Shown: positions 1-10,020, numbered from the stretch's first letter. The stretch is 64,000 nt of DNA from Magnetococcus marinus MC-1 (GCF_000014865.1 NC_008576.1:211001-275000), one strand, 5' to 3'. Program-made: numbers and translations. The notes: generated from the sequence alone by a model not told the origin.

Positions 1-576
1 GGTATTTTCTTGGATATTACCAAACAAAGGGGTGAAATCGAACGATCCAAACAGAACGTTTTCTACGATCCTTTAACCAAGCTGCCTAACCGTATCCTGT
101 TTCAGGATCGTTTAGAGCATATCTTGGCGGTCGCAGCTCATAAGCAAGAACGTATAGGGCTTTTTTTTATTGATTTGGACCATTTTAAACAGGTTAACAT
201 CAACATAGGTCACGATGTGGGGGATCTGTTACTGGTGGAGGTTGGTAAACGTCTGCGTCGGCACTTACCCCCCAGTGATACGGTGGCGCATTTGGTCGGG
301 GATAAATTTGCGATTATTCTACCCCATAGCCGCACCCGTACTGAATTGGCGCAGCTTGCCGAAACAATACTTCATCTTTTTGACGAATCTTTCCTCATTC
401 GCGATCATAATCTTTCAATCGGTTGCACCATTGGTATTGCGGTCAGTCCCGCAGACGGTACGGTTTATCCCGAGCTCGCGAGAAACAGTAATACGGCCCT
501 TTACCGTACCAAGGGTTTGACCCGTGGCCGTTTTGCGTTTTATAGCGAAGAGATCTCGTCTTCTCCCATGCCATAA
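1..576 (+). CDS. C-terminal end of a GGDEF-domain sensor protein (5' end outside window)
   Basis: The frame is open from the first base, so the gene begins upstream. The first residues (GIFLDITK) look like the end of a PAS/PAC sensor domain, followed at about residue 20 by the DPLTKLPNR entry motif of GGDEF domains and by FFIDLDHFKQVN, which carries the usual metal-site aspartate. The signature GGDEF loop reads VGDKF, so the active-site motif is degenerate and cyclic-di-GMP synthesis is doubtful. No EAL domain follows; the protein ends after the GGDEF fold. It is probably a sensory protein with a receptor-like or inactive GGDEF domain. The TTG at base 10 is only an internal codon, not a credible start. 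Confidence 0.85.
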   Translation, partial: GIFLDITKQRGEIERSKQNVFYDPLTKLPNRILFQDRLEHILAVAAHKQERIGLFFIDLDHFKQVNINIGHDVGDLLLVEVGKRLRRHLPPSDTVAHLVGDKFAIILPHSRTRTELAQLAETILHLFDESFLIRDHNLSIGCTIGIAVSPADGTVYPELARNSNTALYRTKGLTRGRFAFYSEEISSSPMP

Positions 577-854
577 TCCCTTTAACACGGTGATGAAGAA
601 CACCTTGATGCTTCTTGTGGCGTGCCTGCCAAAAAATCGTAATATTATGATTTAATACGATATGTCTGCAAGAGATCACACCAAAAAAGCAGAATCCTCT
701 AAGCAAATTATCCGCTCTATGTGGAAAGACTTACAAAAAAGCCTAACGATTTTAAGATGACGCGTGTTAATAGTATAACATCATAGAAATATATTTGTTT
801 TCTACACAAATTGGGGTTATTCTCTCAATAGAAACCTAACCAACAAGTAAATGG
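577..854. other. AT-rich intergenic region
   Basis: Gap between the GGDEF gene and the chemoreceptor gene. It is AT-rich, and no open frame with a ribosome binding site is seen. It probably carries the terminator of the first gene (not clearly seen) and upstream promoter sequence for the receptor. Confidence 0.5.
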
Positions 855-900
855 GTATAATTCGCGTTCTTGCTAAATATAAGTTTAGCATAAAGAACGC
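855..900 (+). promoter_or_regulatory. TATAAT box followed by a 37-nt hairpin upstream of the chemoreceptor
   Basis: A perfect TATAAT lies at 855-860. Directly after it, 864-900 forms a long hairpin: GCGTTCTT (864-871) pairs with AAGAACGC (893-900), and GCTAAA (872-877) with TTTAGC (884-889), with a small bulge. A transcript from this -10 box would start at or inside the hairpin, about 50 nt before the chemoreceptor ATG. No good -35 box is visible. It could be an operator or a 5'-end stabilising stem. Confidence 0.5.
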
Positions 901-949
901 CTATTGAAAATGTTAAGAAAAGCATCTAGATGGATATCTGGAGACAAAG

Positions 950-3900
950 ATGAAGCTAAAGACCAAACTAATCACGCCAGTAATCCTTTTATTGGTCGTC
1001 ACTGCACTGGTGGTTTTACAGGTCTCAAGTACGGCATTGCAACAAAACACGCATATTCTACTCGACGAACAGATCTCCGCTAAGATGGTCTCTGTTGATC
1101 AAAATATTGAGCGTATGAGTAATACTGCACTGTTGGCATCGGCTATCATCGCCAATCTTCCCCAGGTTAAAGAGGCTTACACATTACAGACCAGTGACGA
1201 AGCGGCCGCGCGCAAGTTGCTTGCTGAGCATATGGCGCCCATTAAAAAGACGGTGGAGCAGATAACCGGGATGAAACAGTTCCGGGTGCATTTTCACCTG
1301 CCCCCTGTACGCTCATTTTTGCGCATATGGAATGGTACCGGTGGAGATGACCTCTCCAGTTTTCGCAATACGGTGCAGCAGATCAATGTGCAGGGTAAAC
1401 CGCTAAAAGGCATTGAAATTGGGCGCGGTGGCTTTGTGCTTAGGGGGATAGCCCCCATTATGAACGATGCCGGTGTGCAGGTTGGGTCCCTAGAAACTCT
1501 GCTGCCTATGGCAGAGGTTATGAAAAAATCCAAGGTGTTGGCCACCGAAGAGCTGGCCATTTTGCTGCATGACCGTTACCTGTCCATTGCAAAAAAATTG
1601 GAGAAATCCAATCCTAAGCGGGCCGGTAAATTTGTCTATACCGGTTCAACGAAGGGGTTTCTTGCCGATCTGGTTGAACCCGAGGCGTTATTATCGGCCA
1701 TGCAGAGTGACCAAAAGCGCGCGCATAAACAGCACACTTTGGCTTACCATTCCATCCGTGATTTCTCCGGTGCCCCAGTGGGGGTTGCCGTCTACCAATT
1801 GGACCATCGCAAGGTGCTGGCCAATCAGCAACAGATGATCACCCGACTGATCGTGATTATTCTTATCTTAATGTTGTTCGCTGGATTGGCTTATGCCCTG
1901 TTGATTGCGCGGTTTGTTAAGCGCATTTTTCACATTGCCGAAGAGATTGGCGGTATAACGGGGGGCGATGTAACCCGTCGCTTGGCCATCGCCACTAAAC
2001 CCGATGAGTTGGGTGCTATCGGTGGCAACTTTAACAAGATGGTACACAGCCTTGCCTCGACACTGCGACGGGTCTCTCTACAAGCTGAAAGCTTAACCGC
2101 CGCCGTACGGCAGTTGGGTGAGGTAAAGACGGTATTAACGGAAGATGCCACGGCCATTCGCAGCAGGGCCAACCAGACGGATGAAGAGACGCAACACCAA
2201 GTTGAAGTGGTCGCTAAAATCCATCAAGCGGTCAAAGAGACCAACACCTACATGGATAACATTGCGCTGCAATCTGGTGATTTGGCTCATAGCATGGATG
2301 AAGTAGCGAACGATGCAGAATCCGTATCCAGTAACGTAACCACCATGGCGGCCGCCGCTGAGCAAATGTCCATGAACGTAGGGGGTATGCAGCGCAATAT
2401 TGAGCAGGTTAGCCAATCCATGGTCAGTGTCAATACGGCGGTGGAAGAGTTGCGCCACGCCTTGGGTGGGGTGGCTCAGCGCTGCCAGCATGCCCGCAGC
2501 GAATCGGACCGGGCCAGTCAGCAGTCGGATGAAACCCGTGAAGCCATTGAGCACCTCTCTGGTTACACCAAGGAGATTGGCAAAGTGGTGGAGCTGATTA
2601 ACGCCATTGCCGAGCAAACCAACATGCTGGCGCTCAATGCTGCCATTGAGGCCGCCGGGGCAGGTGAAGCCGGTAAAGGTTTTGCTGTGGTGGCAAATGA
2701 GGTCAAAGAGCTGGCTACCCAGACCTCCAGTGCAACCCAAAGCATTGCCGACCAGATTAATGCCATCCAAAAACAGACCCGCGTTGTCTACGATGCCACT
2801 GGTGATGTGGAGCAGATCGTTCAGAACATCAACAGCGCCAATATGGAAATTGCTGAAGCGGTGGCCATGCAAACATTGGCCATTACAGAAATCAACCACT
2901 CTGTCGAGGCGGTACGTGAGGCTTCAAACACCACCAGTGGCATGGCCGGAGAGTTGGCCTCAGCAGCTACCGAGGTCGCACAATCTGCCAGCATGGCGGC
3001 GGGAGGGGTCGAGCGTATTGCCAACTCGGCGGCGGCATCGGCCCACGCAACCCATGAAGTGACGGCGGCCAGTGAACGGGCCAAACAGCAGATTGAACAG
3101 CTATTCCTCGTGGCCCAGGAGGTCTCTACCGGGGTCACGAATGTGGAACAAAACATGAGCGAGGTAAAGGATCTATCCCGCTATATGGAGGCCTCTGTAC
3201 TACAATTTGGCACCTTGGTTGATATGGTTAGCAACAGCACGGAAAATCTAAATACCACCATGATTGCGCTGAACTGGGGCGAGGCTCCCTTTGATGTTGA
3301 AGGGGTTAAAAAAGCGCATCTTAACTGGTTAACCCGTTTGAGCCACGTCATTATGCGGCGCACCGCCATGCGTGCGGAGGAGGTGACCGATGCCCATCAT
3401 TGCGAGTTGGGTAAGTGGATGGACCGTGAGGGACAAGAGCAATTTGGACAAACCCCCGTGTGGCAAGAGGCCGTCAAAGTGCATGAGCGCATCCATGAGC
3501 TGGCTAAAGAGGTGGTAAAGGCCAGCAATGCCGGCAATCTGGAACAGGCCAACAAGCTGTTTGCTGATTTTAATGCCTACCGGATCAATCTGTTTGAAAA
3601 TTTGGATGCCATTTTTGTTGGGCCAGAGGTCGATGCCGAACCTATCGCGGTAGTATGGAAACCCAATATGAGTGTGGGTGTACAGATTTTCGATCAAGAT
3701 CACCGGCGTTTGGTAAGTTATATCAACCGCCTGGAATTGGCTCATCGGGCCGGTCAAAGCAAAACAGCACTTGAGCGTGTCTTACGGGCACTGACGGATT
3801 ACACCCTGATCCACTTCCGCCGTGAAGAAAAGATGATGACCGAGTCAAACTACCCCGGTGTGCAGGCGCACAAAGCCCAGCATACCAAACTGGAGGATCA

Positions 3901-4048
3901 GGTGGCGGATTATAATCGCCGTATGCTACAAGAGGAGTCGCACATTACAGAAGAGGTGTTAACGTTCCTAAAAGGTGAGTTCCTGGACCATATTATGCGG
4001 ACAGACCATGAATATTCTGACCATTTCAGGAGCAAAGGGATCATCTAA
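950..4048 (+). CDS. Methyl-accepting chemotaxis protein with CZB and bacteriohemerythrin domains
   Basis: A 1032-residue transmembrane chemoreceptor. TM1 is at about 7-27, followed by a periplasmic sensor region to about 290, TM2 at about 296-320, and a HAMP segment. The long coiled-coil signalling domain has the hairpin tip [19 protein letters not shown] near residue 553. After it comes a CZB (chemoreceptor zinc-binding) domain at about 788-890 with [10 protein letters not shown] and later HERIHEL histidines. Then follows a bacteriohemerythrin domain (about 902-1028) with all expected di-iron ligands: DQDHRR, HFRREEK, HKAQH and HIMRTDHE. It should pass signals to CheA/CheW, probably tuned to oxygen or redox and zinc or oxidant. 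Start chosen because GGAGACAAAG precedes the ATG. No che genes adjoin it. Confidence 0.93.
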   Translation: MKLKTKLITPVILLLVVTALVVLQVSSTALQQNTHILLDEQISAKMVSVDQNIERMSNTALLASAIIANLPQVKEAYTLQTSDEAAARKLLAEHMAPIKKTVEQITGMKQFRVHFHLPPVRSFLRIWNGTGGDDLSSFRNTVQQINVQGKPLKGIEIGRGGFVLRGIAPIMNDAGVQVGSLETLLPMAEVMKKSKVLATEELAILLHDRYLSIAKKLEKSNPKRAGKFVYTGSTKGFLADLVEPEALLSAMQSDQKRAHKQHTLAYHSIRDFSGAPVGVAVYQLDHRKVLANQQQMITRLIVIILILMLFAGLAYALLIARFVKRIFHIAEEIGGITGGDVTRRLAIATKPDELGAIGGNFNKMVHSLASTLRRVSLQAESLTAAVRQLGEVKTVLTEDATAIRSRANQTDEETQHQVEVVAKIHQAVKETNTYMDNIALQSGDLAHSMDEVANDAESVSSNVTTMAAAAEQMSMNVGGMQRNIEQVSQSMVSVNTAVEELRHALGGVAQRCQHARSESDRASQQSDETREAIEHLSGYTKEIGKVVELINAIAEQTNMLALNAAIEAAGAGEAGKGFAVVANEVKELATQTSSATQSIADQINAIQKQTRVVYDATGDVEQIVQNINSANMEIAEAVAMQTLAITEINHSVEAVREASNTTSGMAGELASAATEVAQSASMAAGGVERIANSAAASAHATHEVTAASERAKQQIEQLFLVAQEVSTGVTNVEQNMSEVKDLSRYMEASVLQFGTLVDMVSNSTENLNTTMIALNWGEAPFDVEGVKKAHLNWLTRLSHVIMRRTAMRAEEVTDAHHCELGKWMDREGQEQFGQTPVWQEAVKVHERIHELAKEVVKASNAGNLEQANKLFADFNAYRINLFENLDAIFVGPEVDAEPIAVVWKPNMSVGVQIFDQDHRRLVSYINRLELAHRAGQSKTALERVLRALTDYTLIHFRREEKMMTESNYPGVQAHKAQHTKLEDQVADYNRRMLQEESHITEEVLTFLKGEFLDHIMRTDHEYSDHFRSKGII

Positions 4049-4070
4049 CCCCCGAGTGACGGCACAGGAT

Positions 4071-4107
4071 AAAAAAAGCCCCCATGGGATCAACATGGGG
4101 GCTTTTT
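4071..4107 (+). terminator. Rho-independent terminator after the chemoreceptor
   Basis: GCCCCCATG pairs with CATGGGGGC around a 7-nt loop and is followed by TTTTT; an A-run precedes it, so it could also act from the other strand for the convergent gene at 4224-4565. Confidence 0.85.
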
Positions 4108-4223
4108 AGTGGGAAAACAACCCAAACGGTTGTGTGTAGACGGGGTTGGTGGTTGGTTTACCAATCCATAAACGACAACAGCAAGGGGTTGCTGAGCGTG
4201 ATCTATCCGGGCTCGCGCAATCT

Positions 4224-4565
4224 TCAGCGTTGTGGGGGGTGTCGATTGGCCTTAACCGGCACCGGCACCATGGGGCGGGGTGGGGTAAGCCAGTCAACCA
4301 CCAGACCGATAAATTTGCCTCTTGTGCCATTATCCTCGGGCTCGGCCAGCAGCATAACCGCAATGGCCATTTGGGCGCTGGCCAGGGTTAGACCCACAAA
4401 AAAGGTCAGTACGCCCAACACCAAAGCGGGTGCCGCTGAGCTTAGAATGAGGGTTCCCATATGTTGAAAATCCCAATAAACCATGGCGGTTACCAATATG
4501 GCGGACATGAAAAAGCCAATCAAGGCGTGACGCGCTAAAAATTTGGCCAATGTAAATTTATGCAT
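4224..4565 (-). CDS. Small two-to-three-TM membrane protein of unknown function
   Basis: 113 residues, family not recognised. Hydrophobic segments lie at about 12-30 (HALIGFFMSAILVTAMVYW) and about 39-75 (two closely spaced spans ending before LLAEPEDNG). A short hydrophilic tail ends PVPVKANRHPPQR. The N-terminus (MHKFTLAKFLARH) is basic, suggesting an inner-membrane protein with the N-terminus inside. GGGGGT stands upstream of the ATG. It is convergent with the chemoreceptor across the shared terminator and appears to be transcribed alone. The substrate or role cannot be read from the sequence; it could be a DUF-type integral membrane subunit or a stress protein. Confidence 0.65.
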   Translation of the reverse strand: MHKFTLAKFLARHALIGFFMSAILVTAMVYWDFQHMGTLILSSAAPALVLGVLTFFVGLTLASAQMAIAVMLLAEPEDNGTRGKFIGLVVDWLTPPRPMVPVPVKANRHPPQR

Positions 4566-4760
4566 AACTACCCCCGTTACCCCGCAGCAATGGTCGATAT
4601 ATACATGGAACAGTATAATCCATTATGACCAAATCAACCGTCCTGTCAATTAAACCGTTATGTACCAAAGCAAAGGGTTAACCGATTGCGGTAGCATTAT
4701 CGTGGGTTATTGGGCACACTACGGGCTTGTTATTGCCTACAATGTATGAAAGAGCATCCT

Positions 4761-4946
4761 ATGGAACACAATTTTGATCTGGAGATTCAAGGTGCGGATA
4801 TACGCTCCTGTCCCTATTGTGGCTGGATCAACACCCCCAGTGGTTTTAAAAACTATCGTCCATTCTATATTTGCAAAGGGTGTCAACAGCGTTACACGGA
4901 GTTAACCCCACCCAGTGCGCAGCCACCCCAAAAGAAAGAAGAATAA
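4761..4946 (+). CDS. Small zinc-ribbon protein
   Basis: 61 residues from the ATG at 4761. Two CxxC pairs, Cys17/Cys20 (SCPYCGW) and Cys38/Cys41 (YICKGCQQ), are spaced as in a four-cysteine zinc ribbon, and the tail is Pro/Lys/Glu rich. Such small ribbons usually bind nucleic acid or a protein partner; nothing here says which. A second ATG at 4746 would add MKEHP; 4761 is preferred because GAAAGAG lies 5-6 nt before it. It stands alone between oppositely oriented genes. Confidence 0.6.
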   Translation: MEHNFDLEIQGADIRSCPYCGWINTPSGFKNYRPFYICKGCQQRYTELTPPSAQPPQKKEE

Positions 4947-5040
4947 AAGGGCAGCGACATACCGTTAGATGCCTCTGCGTAAGCTTTCTAGCAGTGGGTT
5001 ATTCAGCGTGGCACCACCCTGGACAGATAACGGGCTGCCT

Positions 5041-5388
5041 TTAAAAACCGTCATCATCGCCGTGATGCATAAGTGGCTTGTGGGTTGTAAACCGCATAAT
5101 CTCAAAGGAACGATGCGCGCCAAGGACCTGAATGGCATGGGTCACTTCGTCGGAAGGATTATAGAGCATCACCCGTCCCAGATTGCCTAAATGCTGTTTT
5201 AGGGCGTGGAACAGTCCAAAGGCGGCGCTGTCTATGTAGGTTACTTTATCTAGGTGGATCTTAAAGATGGTGCCAGGGGGTTGATCGGCGTAGGCTTCTT
5301 GAAAGGTTTCAATGCTGCTGACATCAAAGCGCCCCTCCAATATCAGGATCACCACCCCTTCTTGAACCTCTTTGTGCAGGGTTAACAT
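5041..5388 (-). CDS. STAS-domain protein (anti-sigma factor antagonist-like)
   Basis: 115 residues, the size of a stand-alone STAS domain. The pattern LEGRFDVSS...FKIHLDKVTYIDSAAFGLFHALKQ matches SpoIIAA/RsbV-type proteins; the serine in YIDSAAFG sits where the regulatory phosphoserine is found. Partner kinases of this family are RsbW/SpoIIAB-like ATPases; none is adjacent, though a REC protein with a kinase-like ATPase domain lies at 59077-60006. The protein would be cytoplasmic. Start set at 5388 because GGAGGGGAGGG lies just upstream; the ATG at 5406 would add six residues and lacks such a site. Confidence 0.85.
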   Translation of the reverse strand: MLTLHKEVQEGVVILILEGRFDVSSIETFQEAYADQPPGTIFKIHLDKVTYIDSAAFGLFHALKQHLGNLGRVMLYNPSDEVTHAIQVLGAHRSFEIMRFTTHKPLMHHGDDDGF

Positions 5389-5565
5389 GTAAACCCTCCC
5401 CTCCATGGTTATCTAAAAAGCGTTGTTTCCCCCATTATGGCAGCTTAATCGTAGGATGCAAACCGGTGTTCTGGGCGCGTAATTTGGGGTGATTGGATCA
5501 ATCCTGATGGGCGGCTTGAAAAGTGACACGCTCAAACAGGGTAGATCTATGGCGTGGTAAACCCC

Positions 5566-6732
5566 CTAAGGCTGTTCCAACCGTCGCCAAGAGAGCCCCA
5601 GCAAGGCAGATGGGCGATTGGGTGCCGCCTGGTGGGAAAGCAGCAGATCCAAATCCTCCCCATCCGGGATGCCATACATGTGGCACCCCTTGCCCAATTG
5701 AGCGGGGGCCACATGCACCACCTGCATGGTGTTATCCTGTAGTGAGATTTGCTGCACTTGCGCCTTCCGTAACAGGGTAACCTCCAAGGGATTTTGGGGC
5801 AGTGTCATGCCACAGGGCGCAGCGGCAACGGCGCCAAGATTATGCAGATGTACCTCGCCTTGGTGCCAACCCAACCAGTGACCCACACCCAGGGTGTCAT
5901 CTCGCCACAACAAGCGTAACCACGCACCATTAACCCGCAGATCTTGCAGGGTATAGTGGGTGTTGGGTTGAGTGGCCAATATCTTTGTTAAAGGTTTGTT
6001 TTCTATCGGTTGCCAGCTACGGCTGCCGGTGGGGATCACCCCTTGCAGCAGGTGTAGCGACTGGGCCGCTGCTTGGGGTTGTAGCATAAATAGGCTGATC
6101 TGGTAGCCTGACGCTAAAGGTGTGCCCGCGACCAGCAGTTGATCTTTTTGGGTTCCGCTATGGTGTGCCAGCAGGGTGGCACTGCCCCATTGGCGACCGC
6201 CATCATGGGAAAAACGTATAAAGATCTGGTTCTGTTCCCCCAGTGGTTGTTGGTAGACAAGCAGCAACTCTCCTGCGGGGTTTTCTAAAAGGTTGATGTG
6301 GGTCACCTCTTCATCCACCACCAATTGGGGTGGGTTCCAAGCGCGGGTATCGGCGGGACGTCGGGTCTGTTGCACCAATAGATGGCCCTGAGCATCGTGA
6401 TAGGCCACCACGACGATCCCAGCGTGGGGGCCAGATTGCACCACATGCAAGATCGGTTGACGCTGATGGGGTAGGGTATCCCCCAGTTGGGTGGCTTCAA
6501 ACTGTCCATCTTGCTGGCGTTGTCCGATAAACAGCATGCCCTGACTGCTGCGCCAAGCAAAATAGCGGTTTTTTTGCCATAGGCTTGTCATGGGACGGCT
6601 GTAGTTATCCATGGGAGCATCCAAGGCTACCCTGAGCACACCATCGGGAAAAGGGCTTTGGGCCATATAGAGTAACAGGGCAACCACCATCACCAACAGC
6701 AGCAGTGTATAGCGTAACACGACACGTAACAT
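5566..6732 (-). CDS. Membrane-anchored BNR/sialidase-like beta-propeller protein
   Basis: 388 residues from the start MLRVVLRY. One hydrophobic segment (about 6-25, LRYTLLLLVMVVALLLYM) is a signal anchor; the rest is probably periplasmic. The body has repeated beta-strand blocks and one clear Asp-box, SHDGGRQW (near residue 190), as in BNR/sialidase propellers. The catalytic arginines of a true sialidase cannot be assigned by eye, so the enzymatic role is open. An upstream in-frame ATG at 6732+60 adds a non-hydrophobic stretch and is less likely. It is separated by about 170 bp from the sigma-54 activator on the other strand. Confidence 0.7.
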   Translation of the reverse strand: MLRVVLRYTLLLLVMVVALLLYMAQSPFPDGVLRVALDAPMDNYSRPMTSLWQKNRYFAWRSSQGMLFIGQRQQDGQFEATQLGDTLPHQRQPILHVVQSGPHAGIVVVAYHDAQGHLLVQQTRRPADTRAWNPPQLVVDEEVTHINLLENPAGELLLVYQQPLGEQNQIFIRFSHDGGRQWGSATLLAHHSGTQKDQLLVAGTPLASGYQISLFMLQPQAAAQSLHLLQGVIPTGSRSWQPIENKPLTKILATQPNTHYTLQDLRVNGAWLRLLWRDDTLGVGHWLGWHQGEVHLHNLGAVAAAPCGMTLPQNPLEVTLLRKAQVQQISLQDNTMQVVHVAPAQLGKGCHMYGIPDGEDLDLLLSHQAAPNRPSALLGLSWRRLEQP

Positions 6733-6908
6733 GGAAAATCTTTCTGCCCCAAAGCACGCGGGCTCTGTATGGATAGACGGGTAATCGCACATACCCTACG
6801 AGCATCCCTACCACGAAGCAGCGGGTGGGGTCAAACCCCATGCTTTACCCAGCCCTCCATAAACCCGTAAGATAAAGACCCGAGCAAACCGTCAACAGGG
6901 TCAAGCCC

Positions 6909-8450
6909 ATGGATGATGCCGAGTTTTTAGAGGGACTTCTCCAACTGGAAGCAGAGCTGGAACAACGACCAGCCGCAGGGGAGCGGCATGACTATACCAT
7001 GCTCACCAGTTTCTATCTGGAGAGTCTGCCCCGCGCGATGCATTGTGATGCGGTGCAGCTCTATCTGTTGGAAGCAAACCAGTGGTATCGCATGCTTGCC
7101 AACCCCCTGCATGGAGAGCCCATAACATTGGAGAGCGGCAGTACCATCCCTGCTTGTATCGAGAGCCATCAAGCCTTAATTACCCGTCAACCAGGACACC
7201 AAGCACGTCTCTGTATGCCGCTGGTCAGCCGGGTCAGGCGGCGGGTATTGGGGGTGATTGAGCTGTTGCGTTTTGGCGAGCAGGCACAGTTTACGGCGGC
7301 GGATTTGACCCGTTTGGAACCCGGTGCTGAAAATTTGTGTCAGGCACTGGATAACCTGTTGGTTACTGGCGCGTTGGTTACCCAGCCGGGGCAGCCCAGC
7401 CAGCCCCCGCCGCCGGTGGATGTGACCATCCGCAGTGTTGGGGTGGTCGCCGAAAGTGCGGTCATGCGCGAGGTGTTTACCTTGGCCAATACCCTAAGTG
7501 CGGTGCCGGTGAATGTCTTTATCAGCGGGGAAAATGGCACGGGTAAAGAGGTGGTCTCCCGCTATATCCATGATAACAGCACCGAGGGAGAGCAACCCTT
7601 TGTGGCGGTTAACTGTGCGGCCATTCCAGAATCCCTGGCGGAGAGTGAATTTTTTGGCTACGAAAAGGGGGCCTTTACCGGTGCTGTAGGTAGCCGAAAA
7701 GGCCATTTTGAGGCAGCCAATGGGGGGGTTCTGTTTTTGGATGAAATTGCCGATTTGCCCCTCTCCATTCAACCAAAATTTCTGCGCGCTTTACAAGAGC
7801 AAGAGGGGCAACGTCTTGGTGGGCAGAAGAGCGTGCCTTACCATTTTCGGGTGATCAGTGCCACCAATAAGGATATTCGGCAAGAGGTGGCGGCGGGGCG
7901 GTTTCGCGAAGATCTCTTTTATCGATTGTTTGCGGTGGATATTCACATTCCCCCCTTGCGGGAGCGAAGAGAGGAGATTTTACCCCTGGCGCGGGCCTTT
8001 TTGCGGGATATTAACCAGCGCTTTGGCAAAAAGGTTCCTGGTTTAAATCCAGAGGTTGCCGAACGCTTTGAGCGCTACCATTGGCCCGGCAATGTGCGCC
8101 AGTTGCGCCGCGAGATGGAACGTTTGGTGGCCCTTACGCCAGATGGGGCATCCATCGGCTTAGCCGCTTGTTCTCCTGAGCTGCGCCACAGTAGCCCGGT
8201 GCCCCCTGCGTTGGAGAGTTCGACTCTGCCGCTGTCAGGCTCACTATTGACCCCAACGGCGGCGGTTTTTCCCCTGCATCCCCATCTCCCTATGGCGCAA
8301 CAGATGGTGCTGTTTGAGCGACACCTGATTGAGACAGCCCTACAGCAACATAACCATAACCGTACCCATGCGGCCCAACAGTTGGGCATTACCCGCCAAT
8401 GGCTGCTTAAGCGACTGCGTTATTATGAACAGTTGGATCAGACCACCTAA
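6909..8450 (+). CDS. Sigma-54-dependent transcriptional activator with GAF sensor domain
   Basis: 513 residues. Residues about 30-160 form a GAF-like sensor (no receiver aspartate is present). The AAA+ domain follows: Walker A SGENGTGKE near residue 206, the sigma-54-contacting loop GAFTGA near 253, Walker B LFLDEIADLP, and the arginine-finger region ATNKDIRQEV. The C-terminus carries a Fis-type helix-turn-helix (HNRTHAAQQLGITRQWLLKR). It should drive open-complex formation at -24/-12 promoters in response to a ligand or redox signal sensed by GAF, in the style of NorR. Its targets are unknown and no -24/-12 promoter was found nearby. It is convergent with the HD-GYP gene. Confidence 0.93.
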   Translation: MDDAEFLEGLLQLEAELEQRPAAGERHDYTMLTSFYLESLPRAMHCDAVQLYLLEANQWYRMLANPLHGEPITLESGSTIPACIESHQALITRQPGHQARLCMPLVSRVRRRVLGVIELLRFGEQAQFTAADLTRLEPGAENLCQALDNLLVTGALVTQPGQPSQPPPPVDVTIRSVGVVAESAVMREVFTLANTLSAVPVNVFISGENGTGKEVVSRYIHDNSTEGEQPFVAVNCAAIPESLAESEFFGYEKGAFTGAVGSRKGHFEAANGGVLFLDEIADLPLSIQPKFLRALQEQEGQRLGGQKSVPYHFRVISATNKDIRQEVAAGRFREDLFYRLFAVDIHIPPLRERREEILPLARAFLRDINQRFGKKVPGLNPEVAERFERYHWPGNVRQLRREMERLVALTPDGASIGLAACSPELRHSSPVPPALESSTLPLSGSLLTPTAAVFPLHPHLPMAQQMVLFERHLIETALQQHNHNRTHAAQQLGITRQWLLKRLRYYEQLDQTT

Positions 8451-8478
8451 ACAGGGCGGTAGGGTCGGCGGTATAGGG

Positions 8479-10020
8479 TTAAACGGGGCAGCCGATAAGT
8501 GGTTTAAAATCAATGGGTAGGTTGCGGAGTTCCAAAAGCTGTTGTTGGATGTTATCCAAACGTTTATGGCCAACAGCCAGATGCAGATCCTTGAGGCTAT
8601 CACCCTGCTTTATCACCAAACACTGTATCTGTTCCACATGGTCGGTATCCACCAACACCAGGTTATAATGCACGGGCTTGTGCAGGGTGATGCCCATCTC
8701 TTGCAGTTGCGCGGTATCCAGGGCCACCCCTGCCCGTTCCAATAGGTGGCAGGTTATGCCGTTGTGTCGCTTGAGCTCCGGTAGTTTGCAGCCTATGGCC
8801 AGCAGTTTGGGCAAAATTTGCAAGCGCCCAATCTCCTCAAAACTAATGCGTGCTTCATGCTGGGGGAGCACAAAGGGGGTACCATCGGCTCGGTGCAGCG
8901 CCCCTTCTAACTGGGGGGGCATAGCGATCATCAAACCCTTTTGCAACAGCAACCGGTGTTGGCGCTTGAAGGTGGTATACCATACCCGATAAAACTCCGG
9001 ATTAAACCGCCCGCTCGCGGCCATACGGTTCATCTCAATGAGGGTCTCCAGGGGTGAGACCGGTCCTTTTAGGGTATATCCCTGGCGCAGGGCCGAATAG
9101 ACATCAGCAATACAGACCAACTGCGCCAGGGCTTGTTCCTGGGGGGTGTAGCGTTGCCGGGGGTCCCCTTGCAGCTCGCTAAAATCACTAAGAATGCCGT
9201 AACCCGGCATACCGCTTTGAAAGCTCTCATGGTGGGCTCCCGCACAGAACGCCGGTAGATCGTGTAACTGCTCATTATTGCTGAGCATGAGGTAGCCAAT
9301 CAGGGCATGGCGTTCGACCTCTTGCCGTTGCAGATCGGTAAGGGGGCCTTGATGGGAGAGAATCTCTTTACTCACCGCCGCTTTACCCACATCGTGCAGC
9401 ATACCCGCCAGTCCAGCTTGAATCAGACGCTCTTTGGGCCATTGTAGACCCTTGGCCAGCTCGACACAGAGCAGGGCGGTCTCTACCCCATGCACCACGG
9501 TGGGTTCATCATGTTCACTGAGCTCTTTGATGCTTTCGGCAGCAAATTCTGTGTAATGATCCATGATCTCTTCGAGCAAACTGCCGATCTGTTCCTTAAA
9601 GGGTTGCAGATCAAGCCGCCCCTTGCGTTTGAGCAGCTCCAGGGCATCACGGGTCGATTTTACCCCTTCGGCAAAAATCACCGCACGGGTGGCGTCAAAC
9701 ATGGCATCCAAGCGCGAGGCACACTGTTTAATGCGCTCGGCAATTCTGGGTTGGGCGTAGACCTGATCAATGCCCAGGTTGAGCAGACGAACAATGGTGC
9801 GAGACTCTAAGTCAGAGCCGGCGGTTAGATAGGTGATGCCGTCCAATACCACATCGCGGGTAAGCACCAGTTTGGCATGGTGTAGGGTATCATCCAACCG
9901 ATAAGCCTTTTCCGCAGCGGGGCGTTGGCTATGCAGTGCAGCGGTCATGGCGGGGATAGATAACCTCTGTTTGGGTCGAGAGTAGGGTGTATCGGTTGTA
10001 GTATGCCATGACCTATCCAT
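8479..10020 (-). CDS. HD-GYP-family phosphohydrolase (cyclic-di-GMP phosphodiesterase-like)
   Basis: 513 residues. The central domain (about 180-330) has the HD motif GMLHDVGKAAVSKE, then HALIGYLML and HHESFQSGMPGYG, which corresponds to the HHE..dGsGYP box of HD-GYP proteins but with an altered order of residues around GYP. Metal ligands H, HD and HH are present, so hydrolysis of cyclic-di-GMP is plausible but not assured. The N-terminal part (about 40-110) resembles the leader domain often seen before such HD domains; the C-terminal 180 residues are not recognised. Start at 10020 has AAAGGG upstream; an internal ATG at 9948 is an alternative. Confidence 0.85.
   Translation of the reverse strand: MDRSWHTTTDTPYSRPKQRLSIPAMTAALHSQRPAAEKAYRLDDTLHHAKLVLTRDVVLDGITYLTAGSDLESRTIVRLLNLGIDQVYAQPRIAERIKQCASRLDAMFDATRAVIFAEGVKSTRDALELLKRKGRLDLQPFKEQIGSLLEEIMDHYTEFAAESIKELSEHDEPTVVHGVETALLCVELAKGLQWPKERLIQAGLAGMLHDVGKAAVSKEILSHQGPLTDLQRQEVERHALIGYLMLSNNEQLHDLPAFCAGAHHESFQSGMPGYGILSDFSELQGDPRQRYTPQEQALAQLVCIADVYSALRQGYTLKGPVSPLETLIEMNRMAASGRFNPEFYRVWYTTFKRQHRLLLQKGLMIAMPPQLEGALHRADGTPFVLPQHEARISFEEIGRLQILPKLLAIGCKLPELKRHNGITCHLLERAGVALDTAQLQEMGITLHKPVHYNLVLVDTDHVEQIQCLVIKQGDSLKDLHLAVGHKRLDNIQQQLLELRNLPIDFKPLIGCPV

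Noticed and set aside
2135..2899. Long open frame (254 codons) on the minus strand inside the chemoreceptor
   Set aside because: It is the shadow of a repetitive coiled-coil coding sequence on the other strand; no ribosome binding site and no recognisable domain.
4084..4467. Plus-strand open frame opposite the small membrane protein
   Set aside because: The minus-strand frame has membrane spans, a basic N-terminus and a purine-rich ribosome site; the plus-strand product has none of these.
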